Assembly: GCA_002778965.1 (NCBI GenBank)
Contig: PEXX01000042.1
Location: 1 to 13,254, forward strand
Length of the DNA: 13,254 nt
Source: Candidatus Kuenenbacteria bacterium CG08_land_8_20_14_0_20_37_23
GTDB lineage: Bacteria; Patescibacteriota; Patescibacteriia; UBA2196; GWA2-42-15
Direction: 5' to 3'
Shown: positions 7,579-13,254 of the stretch, in pieces
How the letters are laid out: every line of letters starts with the position of its first letter
Position numbering within the stretch: position 1 is the first letter of the stretch
Translations under genes and position numbers: made by a program
Notes under the pieces: generated by a model
What the model saw: the letters and a program-made list of their open reading frames with translations, nothing else
Told to the model about the DNA's origin: nothing
Databases searched by the model: none

Positions 7579-8759
7579 AAATTATATATTTTTTCCGTTT
7601 CTTCTATCATTCTCTTCAGAGCAAACTTTTTTGCGTTTTCAACGCTATTTTTTGTCAATTCCTCGCGCTTGCCTTTGTTTTGTATTAGATTGATTATTTC
7701 TATTCCAAGCTTGTTAAAATTTTTTGCCGCTACTAAAACACCGGTTTTATTATTCTCCACGATTTCAGGACTGCCGCCAACAGCAGTGGCAACACTAGGT
7801 ATGCCGGCAGTTTGCGCTTCAATCAGAGAGTAGGAGAGGCCTTCTTTGATTGAAGCCAGGACATATATGTCAAAAGCTTTTAAATATTGGCTGGCATTAA
7901 AAACATTGCCAAGAAGATAGACATTCTCATTGAGTTTGTAATCATCAATCAATTTTTCCAATCTCTTTTTTTCTTCGCCTTCGCCAATGATTAAGAATTT
8001 TGCCCTGGGCTCTACCTCAATTGTTTCTCTGGCTGCTTCAATTAGGTAAATCAGCCCCTTATTTTTATACAAATGCGCAATTGTGCCGATATAATAATCC
8101 GTCATTGATAATCCGCGGTCAGGAATTAAATCATTCAGTTTTATTCTGGCTTCGTCTTGAGCAAGAAATTTTATATTTTCCAGATCAATTCCATTATAAA
8201 TAACTGTGATTTTGTCAGTTCGGCAGATTTTGTGTTTGAGTAAGGATTTTTTATCAAATTCTGAAACGCAAATAAAATGATTTTTGAATTTGGCCGATAT
8301 GCGTTCAGCGGCTAGATAAAACATTTTTTTAAAAAATGATAAATCTTCATTCAGCACGAAACCGTGCACTGTGTATAATATTTTTTTGATCCCCGCGATT
8401 CTAGCGGCGATTGCGCCCATGGCTCCGCTCTTGGAAGAATTCAAATGAACAATGTCTGGTTTTATTTTTCTGCAAAGTTTAATTATATCAAAAAACGCGT
8501 TGATATCGCTCCACATATTTATTTTTCTTTTTAAATTATTCATAAAAAAAATACCAGCATTGATTTTTTCAAGTCTTTTTATCAGCTCTCCGTTTCTGTC
8601 TTCGCCAACCGCGACATTCACTTGCCAATTATTTTTGCTGAAATAATAAGCCAAATCAAAAACATATGTTTGCGCTCCGCCCCATTCAGATTGGGTTACT
8701 ATGTACAGTATTTTTATTGGCTGGTTTTTTTTGTCCGGCCGTATTTGATTTTCGGACAT
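7569..8759 (-). CDS. GT4-family glycosyltransferase
   Basis: 396 residues with a GT-B fold of family GT4, a cytoplasmic or membrane-associated retaining glycosyltransferase. The N-terminal domain begins after a short polar lead (about 1-14) with IKILYIVTQSEWGGAQTYVF, the acceptor-side glycine-rich loop. Then come VHLNSSKSGAMGAIAARIAG, a YTVHGF strand, FICVSEFDKKSLL and the linker VIYNGIDL. The C-terminal domain shows IGTIAHLYKNKGLIYLIEAA, FLIIGEGEEKKRLEKL and the diagnostic E-x7-E motif (E306 and E314 in KEGLSYSLIEAQTAGIPSVA), followed by VGGSPEIVENNKTG for nucleotide-sugar binding. Length is normal for GT4. The donor and acceptor cannot be assigned. It is divergent from the UDP-xylose synthase gene, so a surface-glycan pathway is likely. 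No Shine-Dalgarno lies before the ATG; the predicted promoter gives a leader of about 25 nt. Confidence 0.88.
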   Translation of the reverse strand: MSENQIRPDKKNQPIKILYIVTQSEWGGAQTYVFDLAYYFSKNNWQVNVAVGEDRNGELIKRLEKINAGIFFMNNLKRKINMWSDINAFFDIIKLCRKIKPDIVHLNSSKSGAMGAIAARIAGIKKILYTVHGFVLNEDLSFFKKMFYLAAERISAKFKNHFICVSEFDKKSLLKHKICRTDKITVIYNGIDLENIKFLAQDEARIKLNDLIPDRGLSMTDYYIGTIAHLYKNKGLIYLIEAARETIEVEPRAKFLIIGEGEEKKRLEKLIDDYKLNENVYLLGNVFNASQYLKAFDIYVLASIKEGLSYSLIEAQTAGIPSVATAVGGSPEIVENNKTGVLVAAKNFNKLGIEIINLIQNKGKREELTKNSVENAKKFALKRMIEETEKIYNLKA

Positions 8760-8773
8760 AAGTTTTGTATAAT
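8745..8773 (+). promoter_or_regulatory. Predicted promoter for the UDP-glucuronate decarboxylase gene
   Basis: TTGATT (8745-8750) and a consensus TATAAT (8768-8773) lie 17 bp apart. The -35 box lies inside the first codons of the minus-strand glycosyltransferase gene. The expected start near 8780 would give a leader of about 97 nt before the ATG at 8877. A second TATAAT overlaps at 8773-8778. The region is AT-rich, so chance matches are possible. Confidence 0.4.
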
Positions 8774-8782
8774 ATAATTGAT

Positions 8783-8797
8783 TATACTGTTAGTATA
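8783..8797. repeat. Perfect inverted repeat TATACT-GTT-AGTATA in the divergent promoter region
   Basis: A 6-bp inverted repeat with a 3-bp spacer. Its right arm is the -10 box of the minus-strand promoter, and the left arm lies just past the expected start of the plus-strand promoter. Its size suits a small dimeric repressor operator, but it is short and AT-rich and may simply reflect promoter sequence. Confidence 0.35.
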
Positions 8798-8820
8798 GAC
8801 AAAATCATATCGCTTGGCAA
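8792..8820 (-). promoter_or_regulatory. Predicted promoter for the GT4 glycosyltransferase gene
   Basis: Read on the minus strand, TTGCCA (8820-8815) is followed after exactly 17 bp by TATACT (8797-8792). The start is expected near 8785, about 25 nt before the ATG at 8759. The -35 hexamer is identical to that of the promoter at 3218, which supports TTGCCA being a used -35 sequence in this genome. Confidence 0.55.
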
Positions 8821-8876
8821 CTTGTTTCCTAAGATTAAATTGCCAAATCGTATATTTCTATAGGCTAATATTTAAT

Positions 8877-9827
8877 ATGACCATCCTCATCACTGGCGGA
8901 GCCGGGTTCATCGGCTCGCACCTCACTGAATATTTATTAAATCGGGGACACAAAATAATTGTTCTTGACAATTTTTTTACTGGCTCGCCAGATAATTTAA
9001 AACACCTAAAAAATAATCCTAATTTAAAAATTATCAAACACGATATTATTAATATGCCCAGCAAAGAAAAGCTGGATTTTGGTAAAACAAAAATTGATCA
9101 GATATACAATTTAGCCTGTCCGGCTTCACCGATTCATTATCAACATAATCCTATAAAAACAGTCAAAGCAAGTGTTTTAGGCCTGCTCAATATGTTGGCG
9201 TTAGCCAAGTTAAATGACGCCAGAATTTTACAAGCCTCAACTTCAGAAGTTTATGGCGATCCGCTAGAACATCCACAGCGGGAAAGCTATTTTGGCAATG
9301 TCAATTGTATCGGTCCTCGCGCTTGCTATGATGAAGGTAAAAGATGCGCTGAAACAATTTGTTTTGATTACCACCGTCAGCACCAAGTTGACATTAAGGT
9401 CGTCAGAATTTTCAACACCTATGGTCCAGCTATGGCCAAAAATGACGGTCGTGTTGTTTCTAATTTTATTATACAAGCGCTCACAGGCAACGCGCTTACT
9501 ATTTATGGCGCCGGCTCGCAAACTCGCAGTTTTTGCTATGTGGATGATTTGGTTGAAGGAATAGTCAAAATGATGTCAACTCGTAATTTTATTGGTCCTG
9601 TTAATCTTGGCAATCCAAACGAGCTCACCATCGACTGGCTGGCCAAAAAAATTCTTGCTCTTACCGGCTCGCGCAGTAAAATTGTCCACCAACAGTTGCC
9701 AGTCGACGACCCGATTCAGCGTCGCCCCGATATCTCCTTGGCCCAAATGAAGCTTAATTGGCAACCCAAGACAACTATCGAGGCAGGTCTTAAAAAAACC
9801 ATCAAGTATTTCAAGAGCCAATTATAA
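8877..9827 (+). CDS. uxs: UDP-glucuronate decarboxylase (UDP-xylose synthase)
   Basis: 316 residues, an extended short-chain dehydrogenase/reductase that converts UDP-glucuronate to UDP-xylose and CO2 using tightly bound NAD+ (EC 4.1.1.35). ATG 8877 is chosen because the Rossmann strand ILITGGAGFIGSHL follows at once; an upstream in-frame start at 8814 would only add unrelated residues. UXS-specific signatures, beyond a generic epimerase, are YNLACPASPIHYQHNPIKT, STSEVYGDPLEHPQRESYFG, NVNCIGPRACYDEGKRCAET (catalytic Tyr151 and Lys155 of YxxxK), RIFNTYGPAMAKNDGRVVSN and YGAGSQTRSFCYVDDLVEGI. Length agrees with soluble bacterial UXS. In sampled lines the coding strand carries more C than G, unlike the genes before it. 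It stands divergent to a glycosyltransferase, so UDP-xylose as a surface-glycan precursor is inferred. No convincing terminator follows. Confidence 0.9.
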   Translation: MTILITGGAGFIGSHLTEYLLNRGHKIIVLDNFFTGSPDNLKHLKNNPNLKIIKHDIINMPSKEKLDFGKTKIDQIYNLACPASPIHYQHNPIKTVKASVLGLLNMLALAKLNDARILQASTSEVYGDPLEHPQRESYFGNVNCIGPRACYDEGKRCAETICFDYHRQHQVDIKVVRIFNTYGPAMAKNDGRVVSNFIIQALTGNALTIYGAGSQTRSFCYVDDLVEGIVKMMSTRNFIGPVNLGNPNELTIDWLAKKILALTGSRSKIVHQQLPVDDPIQRRPDISLAQMKLNWQPKTTIEAGLKKTIKYFKSQL

Positions 9828-9901
9828 TTTTTTATTTTATTTATTGTCAATTTATTTTTTTGATCAGAACTAATATTGCTTGAGCTTTGAGTTTTGTTTC
9901 T

Positions 9902-9981
9902 AAATTTGACTATTTTTTTAAAATATTCTATTCTTTAAACAATGTTCTTCGCTATATTTATTTTTTAAAAAAGTCAAATTT
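9902..9981. repeat. 10-bp inverted repeat flanking the secD promoter and leader
   Basis: AAATTTGACT (9902-9911) is the exact reverse complement of AGTCAAATTT (9972-9981), 60 nt apart. The left arm contains the -35 box of the secD promoter. With the predicted start near 9941 only the right arm would be transcribed, so a DNA-level operator pair is more likely than an RNA hairpin. Chance in AT-rich DNA is quite possible. Confidence 0.3.
9906..9934 (+). promoter_or_regulatory. Predicted promoter for secDF
   Basis: TTGACT (9906-9911) and TATTCT (9929-9934) are spaced by 17 bp; the -35 box differs from consensus at one base. The expected start near 9941 leaves a leader of about 69 nt before the secD ATG at 10010. 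This promoter lies inside the upstream extension of the secD frame, which argues against a start at 9887. Confidence 0.5.
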
Positions 9982-10009
9982 TTCTTTACTTTGTCACTAC
10001 TTCAATATT

Positions 10010-11806
10010 ATGCCCCAAACAACTCGTCGCCGACTTGCCATTACAATCATATTCATTATTATTTTGGCTGTTTTTTCGTGTTTAGCTGATTGGCATGTTT
10101 CTCCAATAGATGAAAAAAGTTCAGGATACAGCGTTCCAGGTTATATTCCTCTAGCTGATTTTTGGAATAAATTTGATTATCATCTCGGCTTGGACCTTAG
10201 GGGGGGCACGCACTTGATCTATCAGGCTGATACCTCGCATATAGAAGAACGCGATAGGGATTCTGCAGTTGAGGGTGTTCGCGATGTTATTGAACGGCGC
10301 GTCAATGCTTTTGGCATTTCCGAACCGGTGGTTCAGACAAATTCCGTTGATGGCCAATACAGGATAATAGTTGAGTTAGCAGGAGTCAAAGATGTTAGCC
10401 AGGCGATTCAGATGATCGGTGAGACCCCGTTTCTTGAATTTAAAGAACAAAATCCCGCTTATACTGATAATCCTGTTTTAACCGAGGCTCAGCAGGCTGA
10501 ATTGGATAAATACAACGCTGATGCCAAAAAATTGGCTGACAATATCAACCATCGCGCTTTAGCTGGCGAAGATTTTGCAGCCCTTGCCAGTGAATATTCA
10601 GAAGATGACGGGTCAAAAGGAAATGGCGGCAGTTTGGGCTGGGCCAAACAGGGAGTTTTCGTACAGGCATTTGATCAGGCGATTTTTACCAATTTGTCAG
10701 TAGGCGCAGTCACTCCGGCTCCTGTTCAAACGGAGTTCGGCTATCATATTATCAAAAAAATAGATGAACGGGCCGCTAATGCCGAAGTGGTTGTCCCAGA
10801 AGTCACTGACGCGGACGACCAACAGCTGGCTGATATGGATATTACCGTTTCATCTGGAAGCACTCTTGAAGTATTGTCATCACACATCCTGATCAGAACC
10901 AAAAATCCGCAAGATATTGTCCCTTTTGAGGATCAATGGAAAAATACTGAACTCTCAGGCAAGCACCTGAAAAGAGCATCGGTAGAATATGATCAGAATA
11001 CAGGCGATCCAGAAGTCAGTCTTGAATTCAACACCGACGGAGCAGTTCTTTTCGAAACTATTACAGCAAAAAATGTTGGCAAACCGGTGGCGATTTTTTT
11101 GGATGACGCTCCCATTTCAGTACCAAATGTCAATGAAAAAATTACCGGTGGCAAGGCCGTTATTACCGGCAGATTCAATTTGGACGAGGCCAAAGAACTG
11201 GTGCAAAGACTTAATGCCGGTGCTTTACCAGTGCCGATCAATTTAATTTCGCAACAAACAGTTGGCCCTACTTTGGGCAGTGTTTCGGTTAATAAAAGTC
11301 TTAATGCAGGTTTAATTGGGTTCGTCTTAGTGGCTATTTTTATGGTCATCTATTATCGTTTGCCAGGACTGTTTTCGGTTGTGGCTCTCATTATTTACAT
11401 CATAGTTGTGCTGATGATTTTTAAAACTATCCCGGTAACACTCACGCTGGCCGGCATTGCAGGCTTTGTTTTGTCAATCGGTATGGCCGTTGACGCCAAC
11501 GTTCTTATTTTTGAGAGGTTTAAGGAGGAATTAAGAAACGGCCGCAACTACAGTTCTGCCGTTGAAGAAGGCTTCAAGCGCGCGTGGACTTCCGTCCGCG
11601 ATTCTAATATTTCTTCGCTCATTACTTGCGCTGTTCTTATCTGGTTTGGCACCTCTGTCATAAAAGGGTTTGCCATTACATTATCAATTGGTATTCTAGT
11701 TTCCATGTTTTCAGCTGTCATTATTACACGTTCATTATTGAGATTAATCAACACGGGTAAAATTGAGAAAATGAAATTTTTATTAGGCGCCAGGAGAAAA
11801 GAGTAA
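10010..11806 (+). CDS. secD: Protein translocase subunit SecD with inserted parvulin-like domain
   Basis: 598 residues. SecD forms, with SecF, the RND-like accessory complex that uses the proton gradient to pull proteins out of SecYEG. ATG 10010 gives the usual short basic N-terminus (MPQTTRRR) before membrane helix 1 (about 9-27). Then come the signature LGLDLRGGTHLIYQAD (D62-G66) and the P1 region up to PFLEFKEQ (147). A ~160-residue insert (148-309) follows, before P1 resumes at WKNTELSGKHLKRASVEYD and GKPVAIFLDDAPISVP. Five more membrane helices fill about 420-580, with the conserved SIGMAVDANVLIFERFKEEL (D495, the proton-path aspartate region). The insert makes the protein long for a SecD whose P1 is otherwise ordinary, and it reads as a peptidyl-prolyl isomerase of the parvulin type. 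The identity as SecD is certain. secF follows 12 bp after the stop. No Shine-Dalgarno is visible. Confidence 0.95.
   Translation: MPQTTRRRLAITIIFIIILAVFSCLADWHVSPIDEKSSGYSVPGYIPLADFWNKFDYHLGLDLRGGTHLIYQADTSHIEERDRDSAVEGVRDVIERRVNAFGISEPVVQTNSVDGQYRIIVELAGVKDVSQAIQMIGETPFLEFKEQNPAYTDNPVLTEAQQAELDKYNADAKKLADNINHRALAGEDFAALASEYSEDDGSKGNGGSLGWAKQGVFVQAFDQAIFTNLSVGAVTPAPVQTEFGYHIIKKIDERAANAEVVVPEVTDADDQQLADMDITVSSGSTLEVLSSHILIRTKNPQDIVPFEDQWKNTELSGKHLKRASVEYDQNTGDPEVSLEFNTDGAVLFETITAKNVGKPVAIFLDDAPISVPNVNEKITGGKAVITGRFNLDEAKELVQRLNAGALPVPINLISQQTVGPTLGSVSVNKSLNAGLIGFVLVAIFMVIYYRLPGLFSVVALIIYIIVVLMIFKTIPVTLTLAGIAGFVLSIGMAVDANVLIFERFKEELRNGRNYSSAVEEGFKRAWTSVRDSNISSLITCAVLIWFGTSVIKGFAITLSIGILVSMFSAVIITRSLLRLINTGKIEKMKFLLGARRKE
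10451..10936 (+). other. Parvulin-like (PpiC/rotamase) domain inserted in SecD, apparently circularly permuted
   Basis: Residues 148-309 of SecD. The helix EAQQAELDKYNADAKKLADN leads into AGEDFAALASEYSEDDGSKG, NGGSLGWAKQGVFVQAFDQA and QTEFGYHIIKKIDER. This is the parvulin order from helix 1 to the last strand, including the GG-LGW turn and the catalytic-type His of FGYHIIK (H246). The first parvulin strand, normally ASHILVKT, is absent before the helix but appears about 45 residues later as LSSHILIRTK (H292). Both histidines of the parvulin active site are therefore present, with the first strand at the C-terminal end. The intervening stretch is acidic and likely flexible. Location between P1 strands places it outside the membrane. 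Confidence 0.7.
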
Positions 11807-11818
11807 TTAATAAATTTT

Positions 11819-12724
11819 ATGTTATTAAATATTATCCATCATCGTAATATTTTTTTCATCATTTCAGGCACGCTTATTATAGCAAGCGTTGCCAGCCTGT
11901 TTCTTTGGGGATTAAATCTAAACATTGATTTTACCGGAGGTACTCTTGTTGAGGTCAGTTTTATTAACCAGCGGCCTGCCGCGCTAGATGTGAGTGAATT
12001 ATTGTCAGGTTTAAATTTTAGCGATGCGCAGATCCAATCAGCGGGCGAGTCCGAACTAATATTGCGCATGAGAAGTTTGTCAGAAGTTGAACATCAGTTG
12101 TTGCTTGGCGGTTTACAGGATAAATTTGGCGCAGACAATATTGTCGAGAACCGTTTTGAATCAGTAGGCCCTATTATTGGGCAAGAACTCCGTAGCAAGG
12201 CATGGATAGCGATTTTATTGTCGCTTCTATTTATTGTAGCTTATGTTGCTTACTCATTTCGCCATGTGTCTAAACCGGTCGCTTCGTGGAAATATGGCAT
12301 AGCGGCTGTGATTGCTTTGTTCCATGATATTATTATTGTTACCGGTATTTTTTCCATGATGGGGCATTTTTGGGGAACAGAAATAGGCATTCTTTTTGTC
12401 ACGGCTCTGCTGACCATTCTTGGCTATTCCATAAATGACACCATCGTGGTTTTTGATCGTATCAGGGAAAATCTAATCTACCGTCCAAAAGACACTTTTC
12501 TGGAAACCATCAATCATTCGGTCAATGAGACGATTATCAGGTCAATTAACACGTCTTTTACAGTGCTGCTTGTTCTTGTGGCTCTTTATGTTTTTGGTGG
12601 TACTACTGTCAGAGATTTTGTCTTGGCCTTGATTTTTGGTATTATTTTTGGCACTTATTCATCTATTTTTATTGCTTCGCCCATGCTGATTATTTGGCAG
12701 AAGTTGAGTAGTAAAAAATATTAA
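11819..12724 (+). CDS. secF: Protein translocase subunit SecF
   Basis: 301 residues, normal length for SecF, the partner of SecD in proton-driven late-stage protein export. Membrane helix 1 (about 10-31) is followed by the SecF signature LNIDFTGGTLVEVSF (D37) and a short P4-type extracytoplasmic region (about 38-130, ending FESVGPIIGQELRSKAW). Five further helices follow. The conserved LGYSINDTIVVFDRIRENL (D207, with R nearby) and the FVTALLTI stretch mark the helix-4/5 core shared with SecD. The ATG lies 12 bp after the secD stop and has no clear Shine-Dalgarno, so translation is probably coupled. The gene is intact and ends before a hairpin terminator. Confidence 0.95.
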   Translation: MLLNIIHHRNIFFIISGTLIIASVASLFLWGLNLNIDFTGGTLVEVSFINQRPAALDVSELLSGLNFSDAQIQSAGESELILRMRSLSEVEHQLLLGGLQDKFGADNIVENRFESVGPIIGQELRSKAWIAILLSLLFIVAYVAYSFRHVSKPVASWKYGIAAVIALFHDIIIVTGIFSMMGHFWGTEIGILFVTALLTILGYSINDTIVVFDRIRENLIYRPKDTFLETINHSVNETIIRSINTSFTVLLVLVALYVFGGTTVRDFVLALIFGIIFGTYSSIFIASPMLIIWQKLSSKKY

Positions 12725-12785
12725 AATTACCGCCAGATATCAAACTCCATCGCTTAGAAAAGGACAAATCAATTTTTACTATATA

Positions 12786-12826
12786 AAAAAGAGTATATCA
12801 GGAGATAAGACTCTTTTTAAATTTTA
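12786..12826 (+). terminator. Intrinsic terminator of secDF (possibly bidirectional)
   Basis: AAAAAGAGT (12786-12794) pairs with ACTCTTTTT (12810-12818). Inside the loop a second short stem, TATC/GATA (12796-12799 with 12804-12807), closes on AGGA. The A-rich left arm and T-rich right arm would permit termination in both directions. It lies about 60 bp past the secF stop. Confidence 0.65.
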
Positions 12827-12858
12827 GTTAACAGTTAAGGATTAGTTGTTGGTAACAT

Positions 12859-12887
12859 AAAAAACAAGGCCATCTTCTTCGGCCTTG
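12859..12887 (-). terminator. Intrinsic terminator of the minus-strand PHP-domain gene
   Basis: On the minus strand CAAGGCC (12887-12881) pairs with GGCCTTG (12871-12865) around a 9-nt loop, followed at once by six T's (12864-12859). It sits 23 bp past the stop of the PHP gene, so it belongs to that gene and not to secF. It forms a back-to-back pair with the terminator at 12786. The rest of 12725-12909 holds nothing else I can identify. Confidence 0.75.
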
Positions 12888-12909
12888 ACATTTTATATGA
12901 AATTATTGT

Positions 12910-13254
12910 TTATGATAATTTTATTAAAAGTTTTTTGCACATTTTTCCTTCAACATATTTGCCAGCATTGCATATTCCAAGCGGGAACTGGTCGTCATAG
13001 CCGTGATAGTCAGAGCCGGCGCTCGTTAAAATATTAAATTTTTTAGCGAGTCTTTTGAGCTTGGCAATTTCTTCGCGCGTGTTGCCTGAAGAATATACTT
13101 CGATACCATCAAATTTAAGTTTAAGTAATTGTCGAAGATGTTTTTCGCTATAGCTGAATTCAGATGTTTTTGATTTTGGATGCGCTAGTATTGCTATGCC
13201 GCCAGCGTTATGTATCATTTTAATAGTTTGTCGCGCGCCCAGATAATATTTCTT
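12910..13254 (-). CDS. PHP-domain metal-dependent phosphoesterase, C-terminal part (partial)
   Basis: The frame enters from the right edge and stops at 12910, leaving 114 residues; the ATG at 13218 is internal. Motifs are those of the C-terminal half of PHP phosphoesterases of the YciV (RNase AM)/TrpH type: TIKMIHNAGGIAILAHPKSK (the AHP histidine), FDGIEVYSSGNTREEIAKL (the metal-site Glu), FNILTSAGSDYHGYDDQFPL with GSDYHG supplying Asp and His ligands, and the closing LGICNAG. The N-terminal HxH motif would lie outside the window. Known relatives hydrolyse nucleotide phosphates or act as 5'-3' exonucleases on short RNAs; the exact substrate cannot be told. The gene is convergent with secDF and independent of it. 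Confidence 0.85.
   Translation of the reverse strand, partial: KKYYLGARQTIKMIHNAGGIAILAHPKSKTSEFSYSEKHLRQLLKLKFDGIEVYSSGNTREEIAKLKRLAKKFNILTSAGSDYHGYDDQFPLGICNAGKYVEGKMCKKLLIKLS

Noticed and set aside
7487..7833. Plus-strand frames across the 7542/7569 junction
   Set aside because: They are antisense to the conserved C-terminal half of the GT4 gene and have no recognisable protein features.
8840..8871. TTGCCA (8840) with TAATAT (8866) as an alternative uxs promoter
   Set aside because: The spacer is 20 bp and the start would fall at or beyond the ATG; the 8745-8773 pair is better.
8814..8876. Upstream extension of uxs to 8814
   Set aside because: The Rossmann strand begins directly after ATG 8877, and the added residues show no UXS similarity.
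9887..10009. Upstream extension of secD to 9887
   Set aside because: It covers the predicted secD promoter and adds residues that do not belong to SecD; ATG 10010 matches the normal N-terminus.
10993..11349. 118-residue minus-strand frame inside secD
   Set aside because: It lies entirely antisense to conserved SecD coding sequence and shows no domain or start signal of its own.
1..13254. Recoded UGA (code 25) as in Gracilibacteria
   Set aside because: The long genes have no internal in-frame UGA, and the 7542 gene ends at UGA where its domain ends.

Overview
The window looks like chromosomal DNA from a Candidate Phyla Radiation (Patescibacteria) bacterium, most likely of the Parcubacteria/Falkowbacteria-Magasanikbacteria type. 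That placement is an inference. It rests on a large multi-module surface protein with a CPR-style C-terminus, a second exported protein carrying the KRYIFPNEK/SWYSDFSG-type domain common in CPR genomes, AT-rich DNA with few Shine-Dalgarno sequences, and a SecD with an inserted peptidyl-prolyl isomerase-like domain. The long genes contain no internal in-frame UGA, so the standard bacterial code applies and not the UGA=Gly code of Gracilibacteria/SR1.

Positions 1-3165 hold the 3' part of a very large surface (S-layer-like) protein built from about six beta-sandwich modules, closed by a strong GNRA-loop terminator. A good sigma70-type promoter (TTGCCA-17-TATGAT) then starts a three-gene same-strand block at 3289-7542: a membrane-anchored TPR protein, an O-antigen-ligase/Wzy-type membrane protein with C-terminal TPRs, and an exported protein sharing the surface domain seen at the left edge. 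A plausible reading is attachment of glycan to, or assembly of, the cell-surface layer.

Positions 7569-9827 hold two divergent sugar genes: a GT4 glycosyltransferase on the minus strand and a UDP-glucuronate decarboxylase (UDP-xylose synthase) on the plus strand. The 117-bp gap between them carries two predicted promoters that face each other, so that their start points nearly coincide.

Positions 9828-12724 hold secD and secF, the proton-driven Sec translocation accessory pair, behind their own promoter. SecD carries an insert of about 160 residues in its extracytoplasmic domain that reads as a parvulin (PpiC-type) domain with its first strand moved to the end, i.e. apparently circularly permuted. 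This is the most interesting item in the window. Two terminators back to back separate secF from a convergent PHP-domain phosphoesterase gene that runs off the right edge.

Taken together, the window encodes export (SecDF, possibly with a built-in foldase), the exported surface proteins, and enzymes for sugar activation, transfer and polymer/ligase chemistry at the surface. I see no tRNA, rRNA, CRISPR array, transposase or integrase. Stretches without genes are all under 300 bp and are described in the terminator and promoter entries.
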